Origin: Cyclobacteriaceae bacterium
GTDB lineage: Bacteria > Bacteroidota > Bacteroidia > Cytophagales > Cyclobacteriaceae
NCBI GenBank assembly: GCA_027533395.1
Contig: JAPZUF010000018.1
Location: 62,001-126,000 of the forward strand
DNA length: 64,000 nucleotides
Direction of reading: 5' to 3'
Position 1 is the stretch's first letter. The number at the start of each line of letters is the position of its first letter. A program made the position numbers and the translations under genes. This document shows positions 8,748-15,679 of the stretch, piece by piece. The notes beneath the pieces are model-generated. The model did no database searches and was not told where the DNA came from. It saw only the letters and a list, made by a program, of their open reading frames with translations.

Positions 8748-8773
8748 AAATGCCCACTCGCTGGGCATTTTTA
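8748..8773. terminator. Bidirectional terminator between convergent genes
   Basis: The arms 8748-8756 (AAATGCCCA) and 8762-8770 (TGGGCATTT) form a perfect 9-bp stem with a 5-nt loop and T's following on the plus strand. It ends the sigma-factor operon and abuts the stop codon of the opposite-strand gene starting at 9250. Confidence 0.85.
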
Positions 8774-9250
8774 CTTTGCAAATATTACTTCTCTCTCTGC
8801 ATTGTTCAAATTTAAATCATTAGCCAAGCGTTCTCTTCCAGGCCAAATCAAAAAATAAAAAAGCAAATGCAAGCCAAAAGCTACTGATAACCATTCTAAG
8901 CCAGTGAGATACAAAGCAACTACTAACATCCACGACCCAGAATAAACCAAACCATATCTTACTAAGCACCAGTTGGCGTAAGCATCCAATCTTTCTCCTA
9001 AACTAACTTTTGTTCTAATCCGTTTTATCCCAAGTTGAAAAATGACTAAAGCAACTAAAGCATCTGTTAGAGCAACTAAGGCCAGTACCGCAGCTATCAA
9101 CAAAGCTGACTCATCAATAAAAATTGGTGTTACCTCTCCTACCAAAATCAAGAAGTAAACTGCAAAAAAAGCTAACACTGGTAGAAAGGCAGGAATCAAC
9201 TGCCTGTTCTGTATTTTAGAAAAATAGGTGGAAACTGAATTGTATTTCAT
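8771..9250 (-). CDS. Hypothetical four-helix membrane protein
   Basis: 159 residues with four predicted membrane segments: LIPAFLPVLAFFAVYFLILV, an alanine/leucine/valine-rich one (LLIAAVLALVALTDALVALVIF), YGLVYSGSWMLVVALYLTGL and LSVAFGLHLLFYFLIW. A basic loop (KRIRTKVSLGERLDAY) lies between helices 2 and 3. No catalytic motif is recognised. The gene is divergent from the TetR regulator with only about 50 bp between starts, so the regulator may also act on it. I cannot name a family; small four-helix proteins of this kind occur widely in Bacteroidota. Confidence 0.65.
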   Translation of the reverse strand: MKYNSVSTYFSKIQNRQLIPAFLPVLAFFAVYFLILVGEVTPIFIDESALLIAAVLALVALTDALVALVIFQLGIKRIRTKVSLGERLDAYANWCLVRYGLVYSGSWMLVVALYLTGLEWLSVAFGLHLLFYFLIWPGRERLANDLNLNNAEREVIFAK

Positions 9251-9275
9251 ATCTTAACAGATTGCAAATTATTCA

Positions 9276-9283
9276 TATTTTTG
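9276..9283 (+). promoter_or_regulatory. Bacteroidota -7 promoter element for the TetR gene
   Basis: TATTTTTG matches the TANNTTTG consensus exactly and lies 18 bp before the ATG at 9301. It implies a very short leader and supports the start at 9301 over the upstream TTG at 9262. The -33 element is weak. Confidence 0.45.
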
Positions 9284-9300
9284 AACAAAGTGCGATTGCC

Positions 9301-9897
9301 ATGACAGAAGTAAATAGTATATCCCGAAAGGAACAGGTGATCAGAGTAGCCGCAGCTTTGTTTCGCGAGAAAGGTTACGTTGCAGCCAGTATGCGTGACC
9401 TTGCCCAAAAGTTGGGAATTGAAGCAGCCAGCTTGTACTCTCACATCAAGTCGAAAGAAGAAATTCTACATGTTTTATGTTTCGATATGGCCAAAGATTT
9501 TATGGCTTCTCTTGATAAAGTAGAAGCGCAAGTAAACCTAACTGCCAGTGAACGACTCCAACAAGGTATCATAGGACACGTGGAGGTAATGGCTAAAGAT
9601 TTAACTGCATCGGCAGTATTCATGAATGAACACCGCCACCTTAGCCAACCTTATTTGCGTGATTTTCTGCTGCTTAGAATCAATTACATCAACCGCTTTA
9701 AGCTGATGATTGAAGCAGGAATGGAGAGTGGAGAATTCAAAAAATCAATCGATAAAAAACTTGCCGTGATGACGCTTTTCTCATCGCTGAATTGGATGCC
9801 TTTATGGTACGACCCCAACAGTGCGATTGAACCCGCAACTTTAGGCAAACAATTATCTGATATGTTGGTAAATGGTTTGAAACAAAACCCATCATAA
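9301..9897 (+). CDS. TetR/AcrR family regulator of the phenylacetate genes
   Basis: Starting at the ATG at 9301 gives 198 residues, the normal TetR length. An in-frame upstream TTG at 9262 is unlikely because a promoter element overlaps it. The helix-turn-helix is at about residues 9-55: SRKEQVIRVAAALFREKGY, then ASMRDLAQKLGIEAASLYSHIKSKEEIL. The C-terminal helical domain should bind the inducer. The gene lies 53 bp before paaA, on the same strand. TetR-type PaaR proteins repress phenylacetate degradation and respond to phenylacetyl-CoA in other bacteria; that role here is inferred. A perfect 16-bp palindrome at 9906-9921 is the obvious candidate operator. Confidence 0.88.
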   Translation: MTEVNSISRKEQVIRVAAALFREKGYVAASMRDLAQKLGIEAASLYSHIKSKEEILHVLCFDMAKDFMASLDKVEAQVNLTASERLQQGIIGHVEVMAKDLTASAVFMNEHRHLSQPYLRDFLLLRINYINRFKLMIEAGMESGEFKKSIDKKLAVMTLFSSLNWMPLWYDPNSAIEPATLGKQLSDMLVNGLKQNPS

Positions 9898-9901
9898 AGT
9901 G

Positions 9902-9932
9902 TTTTACTAACAATTGTTAGTTTGTATCTTTA
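9902..9932 (+). promoter_or_regulatory. Probable paaA promoter
   Basis: TATCTTTA at 9925-9932 fits the Bacteroidota -7 box TANNTTTG at seven of eight positions, and TTTT at 9902-9905 lies 19 nt upstream as a -33 element. The palindromic operator candidate lies between the two, the right place for repression. Confidence 0.5.
9906..9921. promoter_or_regulatory. 16-bp perfect palindrome, putative TetR operator
   Basis: ACTAACAATTGTTAGT is a perfect inverted repeat with no spacer, between the TetR stop and the paaA start. Its length and symmetry suit a TetR dimer. It sits inside the paaA promoter, so binding would block transcription. Binding by the adjacent regulator is inferred from position. 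Confidence 0.65.
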
Positions 9933-9950
9933 GACTTTAAAATTATTGAT

Positions 9951-10937
9951 ATGTACGGAGGCGGAAATACCTTTGAAGGAATCAAGACTGATTCGGTAGC
10001 ACAAGAAGATCCTATCTTATTGGCAGCATTCGAAGCTAAAATTGAAAGAGGCGAAAAAATAGAACCAACCGATTGGATGCCTGCCTTGTACCGCAAGCAA
10101 CTGATTCGCATGATTGAACAACATGCCCACAGCGAAATCATTGGTGCATTACCAGAAGGAACCTGGATTACCCGTGCACCTGGCTTTAAAAGAAAACTTT
10201 CTTTGATGGCCAAAGTGCAAGATGAAGTAGGACACGCCCAATTACTCTATAGCGCAGCTGAAACTTTAGGCAAGACCCGCGAAGAAATGATTGATGATTT
10301 ACTGAACGGTAAATCTAAATACAGTAACATTTTTAATTATCCTGCTTTTACCTGGGCAGATTCTTGTTTCATCTCTTGGCTGGTGGATGCTGGTGCCATC
10401 GTTAATCAATTAGCCAATGCAAAAGGAAGTTATGGTCCTTACTGCCGTGCATTAGAAAGAATTTGTGCGGAAGAATCATTCCACCTCAAGTATGGTCACC
10501 ATTGTGTTATTTACTTAGCAACCGGTACAGAAAAACAAAGACAAATGTTTCAGGAAGCCATCAACAGATGGTGGGCACCGATGATGCATTTCTTTGGACC
10601 ATCTGATAAAATTTCAGCCCACACAGAAATTTTAATGAAGTGGAAGGTAAAGATGGGAACTAATGACGACATGCGTAATCAATTCCTCGACATGTACGTT
10701 CCTAAAATTTGGGAATTAGGTTTTACGATTCCTGATTCTAATCTTAAAAAGAATGTTGAAACAGGTAGGTGGGATTATACCGAACCCGACTGGGAAGAAT
10801 TCAAACGTGTTATCAATGGTGATGGACCTTGTAACAAAGAAAGAATTGCCGTAAGAAGAATTGCAGAAGAAAGAGGAAAGTGGGTGCGTGAAGCATTAAA
10901 ATCTCCATCAGTTGCCTACGTTACTCCTTTAGCCTAA
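9951..10937 (+). CDS. paaA: 1,2-phenylacetyl-CoA epoxidase, catalytic subunit A
   Basis: 328 residues, slightly longer than the 309 of E. coli PaaA. This is the ferritin-like diiron subunit that epoxidises the ring of phenylacetyl-CoA using O2. Metal-ligand motifs are visible: [17 protein letters not shown] (E..H) and [16 protein letters not shown] (E..H). Other conserved stretches are [33 protein letters not shown] and [19 protein letters not shown]. It heads paaA-B-C-D; paaB, paaC and paaD follow. The leader carries a 16-bp palindrome, so transcription is probably controlled by the TetR protein upstream. A hairpin with a T-run separates it from paaB and may make paaA more abundant than the rest. 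Confidence 0.96.
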   Translation: MYGGGNTFEGIKTDSVAQEDPILLAAFEAKIERGEKIEPTDWMPALYRKQLIRMIEQHAHSEIIGALPEGTWITRAPGFKRKLSLMAKVQDEVGHAQLLYSAAETLGKTREEMIDDLLNGKSKYSNIFNYPAFTWADSCFISWLVDAGAIVNQLANAKGSYGPYCRALERICAEESFHLKYGHHCVIYLATGTEKQRQMFQEAINRWWAPMMHFFGPSDKISAHTEILMKWKVKMGTNDDMRNQFLDMYVPKIWELGFTIPDSNLKKNVETGRWDYTEPDWEEFKRVINGDGPCNKERIAVRRIAEERGKWVREALKSPSVAYVTPLA

Positions 10938-10952
10938 AAATAATCTTACCAT

Positions 10953-10984
10953 CACTGCCGACCTTACCGGCAGTGTTTTTTTTT
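10953..10984 (+). terminator. Terminator-like hairpin between paaA and paaB
   Basis: CACTGCCG (10953-10960) pairs perfectly with CGGCAGTG (10968-10975), loop 7 nt, followed by nine T's (10976-10984). This is a textbook intrinsic terminator, but the next base is the A of the paaB start codon. It lies inside an operon whose products form one complex, so partial termination (attenuation) or mRNA 3'-end protection of paaA is likely. Confidence 0.8.
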
Positions 10985-11593
10985 ATGAAATCCTTAGATC
11001 CACGCGTTAATCGCTTACCAGAAATTTCTAATGAAGTAAAACCAAAAGCTCCGCTCGATCAACTCGGAACTTTCGAGGTTTTTGTTCAAGCTAAAGAAAA
11101 CAAACCTTTTCAACATGAAGGAATCGTTCATGCTTCTGATATTGAATTGGCATTTGTATTAGCGAAAGAAACTTTTACTAGGAGATTTACTTGCGTGGCT
11201 CTGTTTGTTACTGATACGAGAGATGTTTTTGTTTCGCCTCTAACTGAAAGTAATATCAATGCATATGATGTGCTTCCCGATGCAACTGAAAACCTAAAAC
11301 AAAATGAAGAATCCTTTTTAATTTTTCATTTACCAAAACGTGGCAAGCAACATGTTTTAGTGGGTAATGTAATGGCAAGCAGTCCTTTAGAAGCTATGCA
11401 CCAGGCAAAAAATACACTGCAAGATGGTAAACCAGTATTTAACGTTTGGGCTATACGCGAAAATGCCATTCGCATGACAAGTGAAGAAGAATTGATTTTG
11501 TGGCAATCTCTACCTAATAAAAAATACCGCGATGCTGCAGATTATAAAGCTGGAGATAAGTTAACTCGCTTCCTGGAAAAAAATAAGTCGTAG
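10985..11593 (+). CDS. paaB: 1,2-phenylacetyl-CoA epoxidase, subunit B with duplicated domain
   Basis: The ATG at 10985 gives 202 residues; the upstream in-frame GTG at 10973 lies inside the hairpin. E. coli PaaB is 95 residues, so this is about twice as long. Residues 29-84 are a clear PaaB domain (TFEVFVQAKENKPFQHEG, ending in LFVTDTRDVFVS). After a 25-residue linker, residues 110-165 align with it without gaps, with about 12 identities including F..F, K, G.V.AS and A..AK.T. PaaB is a structural subunit that helps hold PaaA-PaaC together. The duplicated form could bridge two catalytic pairs in one chain. The first domain's assignment is firm; the second is from my own alignment. Confidence 0.88.
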   Translation: MKSLDPRVNRLPEISNEVKPKAPLDQLGTFEVFVQAKENKPFQHEGIVHASDIELAFVLAKETFTRRFTCVALFVTDTRDVFVSPLTESNINAYDVLPDATENLKQNEESFLIFHLPKRGKQHVLVGNVMASSPLEAMHQAKNTLQDGKPVFNVWAIRENAIRMTSEEELILWQSLPNKKYRDAADYKAGDKLTRFLEKNKS

Positions 11594-11603
11594 TCAATAC
11601 AAC

Positions 11604-12359
11604 ATGGAAAACATTGCATTAAAAGAATTATTGTATAAAATAGCAGATGATCAATTGATACTCGGTCATCGAAATTCAGAGTGGACAGGCATGGGGCCGT
11701 TATTAGAAGAAGACATCGCTTTTTCTTCCATGGCACAAGATAAAGTAGGGCAAAGCTATGCTATCTATCAAATGTTGCATCAACTAGGTGAGCAAGAACC
11801 TGACACCGTTGCTTTCATGCGCAATGCTACTCAATTTCATAATTGTCAATTAGTAGAATTGCCAAATGGCGAATATGATTTTTCTTTGATCAGACATCTT
11901 TTATTCGATACAGCTGAATACATTCGCTTTGATTATTTATCTACTTCTTCTTACCAACCTTTAGCAGATTTAGCAGGTAAAATCAAAGGCGAATTACAAT
12001 ATCATACTTTACACGCCAACACTTTGATTAAAAAATTAGGAACAGCTACAGAAGAAAGTATCAATCGCTTACAGCACTCTTTGCAAGTTGCATTACCTTA
12101 TGCATTAGGAATTTTTGAACCTTCCCCTTATGAAAACATATTAATTGAACACAAAATTTTTAAAGGCGAAGTAGCACTTCAACAAGCATGGCAAGAAAAA
12201 ATTGAATTCATCATCAGCAAAACGCAACTAACATTAACAGATTGGAAAGTTTTGCAACCTGTTTATGGTGGTCGTGTTGGAAGGCATACTGAACATTTAC
12301 AACCTTTGTTAGATGAAATGAGTGAAGTATTTAAAATAGATCCAACGGCAGAGTGGTAG
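11604..12359 (+). CDS. paaC: 1,2-phenylacetyl-CoA epoxidase, structural subunit C
   Basis: 251 residues, the usual PaaC length. It has the same ferritin-like fold as PaaA but is expected to be non-catalytic. The sequence supports this: where PaaA has DEVGH, this protein has MAQDKVGQSYAIYQMLHQLG, so the Glu and His ligands are replaced by Lys and Gln. Other conserved stretches are ADDQLILGHRNSEWTGMGP and the C-terminal YGGRVGRHTEHLQPLLDEM. PaaC pairs with PaaA and contributes to the substrate-binding surface. It starts 10 bp after paaB and ends one base before paaD begins, so the three genes are tightly linked. Confidence 0.95.
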   Translation: MENIALKELLYKIADDQLILGHRNSEWTGMGPLLEEDIAFSSMAQDKVGQSYAIYQMLHQLGEQEPDTVAFMRNATQFHNCQLVELPNGEYDFSLIRHLLFDTAEYIRFDYLSTSSYQPLADLAGKIKGELQYHTLHANTLIKKLGTATEESINRLQHSLQVALPYALGIFEPSPYENILIEHKIFKGEVALQQAWQEKIEFIISKTQLTLTDWKVLQPVYGGRVGRHTEHLQPLLDEMSEVFKIDPTAEW

Positions 12360-12360
12360 T

Positions 12361-12846
12361 ATGGAAATTGATATCGAAAAAGTTTGGAAGATTTTAGAAG
12401 AAGTAAAAGATCCTGAGATTCCGGTTTTATCTCTGGTTGACTTAGGTGTTATCACTAAAGTAGAAAATCAAAATCAAAACCTTTACATTGAAATCACGCC
12501 AACATTTGTGGGATGTCCTGCTTTGGACTTTATGAAGCAAGAGGTGGAAGAAAAATTAAATCAACATGGCTTTATCAAACACGAAGTAAAAGTCAGTTTT
12601 GAGAAACCCTGGAACAGCGACAAAATTTCAGAAAAAGGAAAACAAGCCCTTAAACAATTTGGATTAGCACCTCCCATTTCTGCTGAGCTTTTTACAGATA
12701 TCAGTGTATTGGAGCATGTAATTTGCCCTAGGTGTAATAACAATAATACCGAACTTAAAAATCCTTTTGGTCCAACGCTTTGCAGATCTATTCATTATTG
12801 CAACGATTGCAAAGAGGCATTTGAGCAATTTAAACCCTTGCAGTAA
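12361..12846 (+). CDS. paaD: Phenylacetate degradation protein PaaD (DUF59/MIP18 family)
   Basis: 161 residues, like E. coli PaaD (165; PaaJ in some annotations). Residues 8-85 form a DUF59/MIP18 domain with KDPEIPVLSLVDLGVI and TPTFVGCPALDFM. The C-terminal part holds a four-cysteine metal site: CPRCNNNNTELKNPFGPTLC followed by HYCNDCKEAF. PaaD is needed for maturation of the epoxidase system, probably by metal or Fe-S insertion. It starts one base after paaC stops. The NADPH-dependent reductase PaaE, which usually comes next, is absent; the following gene encodes a lipoprotein. Confidence 0.93.
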   Translation: MEIDIEKVWKILEEVKDPEIPVLSLVDLGVITKVENQNQNLYIEITPTFVGCPALDFMKQEVEEKLNQHGFIKHEVKVSFEKPWNSDKISEKGKQALKQFGLAPPISAELFTDISVLEHVICPRCNNNNTELKNPFGPTLCRSIHYCNDCKEAFEQFKPLQ

Positions 12847-12933
12847 TAAACCTTACATGAGTCAGATGTTCTTTTTAAAAAGGAAAACCTAACCTCACCA
12901 TTTCCGTTTTCAGAAAAAAGTAAATTACCGATA

Positions 12934-13536
12934 GTGAAATACAGTAAGGCTTTATTAGTTGTTTTTTCTCTTTTAACTTGGATTTTGGCGTGTAGTCCCA
13001 AGCATAATCCACCGATTGCCTCTAACTTTACCAAACAAGATTCCATCATGCAGCAATATCTAGACTATCAAGATAGTTTGGTTTTTGCCTGGAATACAAT
13101 TTTGCATGATGACAATATCAAAATTCAAAACCTCAATTATATTTTGCATGAACTTGCGGTTGGTAAACAATTGAATAACATGGTTGAAGAAAGTTACAAG
13201 CAAAGACTAACACAATTATTGAATATTCGATTTACCGAAAAAACATTTAGCAATAAGGATGTTGTTTATGAATTTGATGTTGCTGAAGAAAAACTCATAC
13301 AGGAAATTTCTGAGTTAGCTGTGCAATCTAAATTTTATGAGCAAAATCGCATGCTTCAAAATCTAACGCTGCAAATAGAAAAAGCCAATAAATTGAAGCC
13401 TGAATTACGTTCAGCTTACAATGCGTTGGCTTGGCAATACAATCAGTTTATTTCATCAAACAAAGATTTAATTCTGAAGGCAGACCCAACAGCCAATCTT
13501 GAATTAAAATCTTTATTTGAAATAGATAATAGGTAG
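12934..13536 (+). CDS. Hypothetical lipoprotein
   Basis: 200 residues from a GTG start at 12934. The N-terminus is a lipoprotein signal (MKYSKALLVVFSLLTWILAC) with the modified cysteine at residue 20. The mature part is almost wholly helical and polar (QQYLDYQDSLVFAWNTILHDDN, LNYILHELAVGKQLNNMVEE, EEKLIQEISELAVQSKF), suggesting a helical bundle. I recognise no family. It follows paaD by 87 bp and may be separately transcribed. It ends 4 bp before the convergent helicase stop. Confidence 0.7.
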   Translation: MKYSKALLVVFSLLTWILACSPKHNPPIASNFTKQDSIMQQYLDYQDSLVFAWNTILHDDNIKIQNLNYILHELAVGKQLNNMVEESYKQRLTQLLNIRFTEKTFSNKDVVYEFDVAEEKLIQEISELAVQSKFYEQNRMLQNLTLQIEKANKLKPELRSAYNALAWQYNQFISSNKDLILKADPTANLELKSLFEIDNR

Positions 13537-13540
13537 GGCA

Positions 13541-15382
13541 TTAACCCCACTTTGTACCGGAAGGTTTATCGCTTCTTCTTTCAGGCTTACCTCCTCTTCT
13601 GTCTTTCCCGTAAGAAGATGATTTGCTTTCAGAAAATCTTTTCTTCTCTCCTCTTCCACCACTTCTCGATTCAGAAAATCTACTATTCTCCTTAGCACTG
13701 TTACTTCTCTCTCTTCCTCCTCTTTCACTTCTGTCTCCTCTGTCTGATCTTTCTCTTCTGCCTCTTTCTTTTTCTTGTGTTATTTCAACACGCACCATTC
13801 TGCCTTTGTATTCCATGCCATGTAAATTCGATTGAACGAGTTGGCTTACTTCTTCTTCAACTTCAATAAAAGAATAGGCGCCTTTCAAATCAATTCTACC
13901 AATTACTGCACGTGTTACACCACAACGATCACAAATCATACCCAACAACTTTCCAGCGTCAAGTCCATCCATCTTTCCAATATTTATGAATAATCTGGTT
14001 CCTGTAGTGAAGCGTTCAGGTCTTGCACTAGCATCATTTGTTCTTTCTGACCTTTCTGTTCTGTTTAGATCTGGTGCGTCTCTGTAATAATCCAACAGAT
14101 GATTAAATTCTAAAAACGTGAAACGCTTGATCACTTCTTCTTTGGATAAAGACTGGAGTTCTTCATAAACGGCAGGCAAAAGCGGAGAAATTTCTGCTTC
14201 ATTTACTTTTACTTCGCGTAATTTATGTACTAAGTGAATCAATCTCTTTTGACAAACTTCTGCACCAGACGGAATATTAATGCGTTGAAATTTCGTGTTG
14301 ACTACTTTTTCTATCTGTTTGATTTTACCCAACTCACGCTTCGTAATAATAGCAAGAGAAATACCTTGCTTACCTGCTCTGGCTGTTCTTCCACTTCTAT
14401 GTGTATAGAATTCAATCTCATCAGGTAAATTCAAATTGATAACGTGTGTAATGTTACTCACGTCAATACCACGTGCAGCAACATCTGTTGCCACTAAAAA
14501 CTGCAAGGTTTTATCCTTAAAGCTCTTCATTACTTTGTCGCGTTGTTGTTGTGTAAGGTCGCCATGCAAAGCATCTGCATTGTAACCATCGCGGATTAAA
14601 TTCTCGGCAACTTTTTGTGTATCCAGTTTTGTTCTGCAAAAAATAACTGCAAATATTTCTATGTTGAAATCAACAATTCGTTTTAAAGCAGCGTAGCGGT
14701 CTCTCTCTTCTACTACAATGTATTGATGCTCGATATTTACATTTCCTTGGTTTTTATTTCCAACCGTTATCTCTAAAGGTTGAGACATATAAGCGCTCGC
14801 AATTGCACGAACTTCTCTTGGCATGGTAGCAGAGAACAACCACACTTTTTTAGTATCAGGAGTATCGGCTAAAATAGTATCGATATCATCTTTAAAACCC
14901 ATGTTAAGCATTTCGTCTGCTTCATCAAGTACTACAATCTGAATAGACGAAATATCTACTGCGCGTCTATCCATCATATCCATTAATCGGCCGGGTGTTG
15001 CCACTACGATGTGCGCGCCACGTTTTACTTTTTTAATTTGTTCTACGATGCTTGCACCGCCATAGATAGGAACAATTTGAACCGCTTTTGTTCCTTTACA
15101 AAAATTTTCAAGATCATTGGTGATTTGCAAACAAAGTTCGCGTGTTGGTGCCAACACTAAGGCTTGTGTTGTTCTATCTGTTTCATCAATTAACTCAAGC
15201 ATAGGTAAACCGAATGCTGCTGTTTTACCAGTGCCGGTTTGAGCCAAAGCAACCATGTCTCTATTTTCTTGTAAGAGTAAAGGAATGGCTTGTTCTTGAA
15301 TGGGGGTTGGTGTTTCGAATCCTAACTTTGTAATAGATTCTACTAAGGCTTGTGACAAGCCTAATTCTTTAAATGTAGTCAT
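13541..15382 (-). CDS. deaD: DEAD-box RNA helicase, DeaD/CsdA-like
   Basis: 613 residues. The helicase core has every expected motif: Q motif (FETPTPIQEQAIP), motif I (AQTGTGKTAAFGLP), Ia (APTRELCLQ), II (LDEADEML), III (FSATMP) and VI (HRSGRTARAGK). A C-terminal RNA-binding domain of DbpA type follows (RLFINIGKMDGLDAGKLLGM, then GAYSFIEVEEE). The last 85 residues are an Arg/Ser/Gly-rich basic tail with RGG-like repeats that should bind RNA nonspecifically. Such proteins unwind rRNA during ribosome assembly and act at low temperature. The nearest good promoter is about 115 bp upstream, implying a structured leader of roughly 100 nt like those of cold-shock genes. Confidence 0.93.
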   Translation of the reverse strand: MTTFKELGLSQALVESITKLGFETPTPIQEQAIPLLLQENRDMVALAQTGTGKTAAFGLPMLELIDETDRTTQALVLAPTRELCLQITNDLENFCKGTKAVQIVPIYGGASIVEQIKKVKRGAHIVVATPGRLMDMMDRRAVDISSIQIVVLDEADEMLNMGFKDDIDTILADTPDTKKVWLFSATMPREVRAIASAYMSQPLEITVGNKNQGNVNIEHQYIVVEERDRYAALKRIVDFNIEIFAVIFCRTKLDTQKVAENLIRDGYNADALHGDLTQQQRDKVMKSFKDKTLQFLVATDVAARGIDVSNITHVINLNLPDEIEFYTHRSGRTARAGKQGISLAIITKRELGKIKQIEKVVNTKFQRINIPSGAEVCQKRLIHLVHKLREVKVNEAEISPLLPAVYEELQSLSKEEVIKRFTFLEFNHLLDYYRDAPDLNRTERSERTNDASARPERFTTGTRLFINIGKMDGLDAGKLLGMICDRCGVTRAVIGRIDLKGAYSFIEVEEEVSQLVQSNLHGMEYKGRMVRVEITQEKERGRRERSDRGDRSERGGRERSNSAKENSRFSESRSGGRGEKKRFSESKSSSYGKDRRGGKPERRSDKPSGTKWG

Positions 15383-15497
15383 GTATGTGTATGAAAGTGT
15401 TTACTTCAGCAGAAAATCTGATTCAAACCCTTTCATCAACCGGGCAGACTACCCAATTTATGCGTGAACGCGAATACTCTTTCTGCAAAGAAGTAGG

Positions 15498-15505
15498 CAA
15501 AGATA
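15498..15505 (-). promoter_or_regulatory. -7 promoter element of the helicase gene
   Basis: On the minus strand TATCTTTG matches TANNTTTG exactly. It lies about 115 bp before the helicase ATG at 15382, so the mRNA would carry a leader of about 100-110 nt. No clear -33 box is visible. Confidence 0.45.
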
Positions 15506-15580
15506 AGTTTATTATTTCAATTTCATTTAAAAAATAAATACTGCAATAACAAGTGCAATTAATTCTAATCAATAAAAACT

Positions 15581-15642
15581 TGATAAACCATAGTGTTTAT
15601 CAGAAATACTATGAATCACCTAACTTAAATATTGTGATTCAT
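15581..15642. promoter_or_regulatory. Two successive inverted repeats upstream of alkB
   Basis: The first pair is TGATAAAC (15581-15588) and GTTTATCA (15595-15602), spacer 6 nt. The second is ATGAATCAC (15611-15619) and GTGATTCAT (15634-15642), spacer 14 nt. Both are perfect and lie 38-99 bp before the alkB start. They could be operators for dimeric regulators or stem-loops. The rest of the 297-bp gap to the helicase holds that gene's leader and promoter and no other convincing gene. Confidence 0.5.
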
Positions 15643-15679
15643 CGATTTTACCATTAAATTCATTGCGGAAAATTTAGTT

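Noticed and set aside
9262-9300. A longer TetR reading starting at a TTG
   Set aside because: An exact -7 box at 9276-9283 overlaps it and the ATG at 9301 gives the standard TetR length and start.
10973-10984. A GTG start for paaB four codons upstream
   Set aside because: The GTG is the last three bases of the hairpin stem and the intervening codons are only the T-run.
13623-13835. A plus-strand ORF rich in Leu, Ser and Pro opposite the helicase tail
   Set aside because: It mirrors the Arg/Ser/Gly repeats of the helicase C-terminus and has no independent support.
15391-15537. A 48-codon plus-strand ORF between the helicase and alkB
   Set aside because: It lies antisense to the helicase leader and covers its promoter element at 15498-15505; no homologous motif is recognisable.
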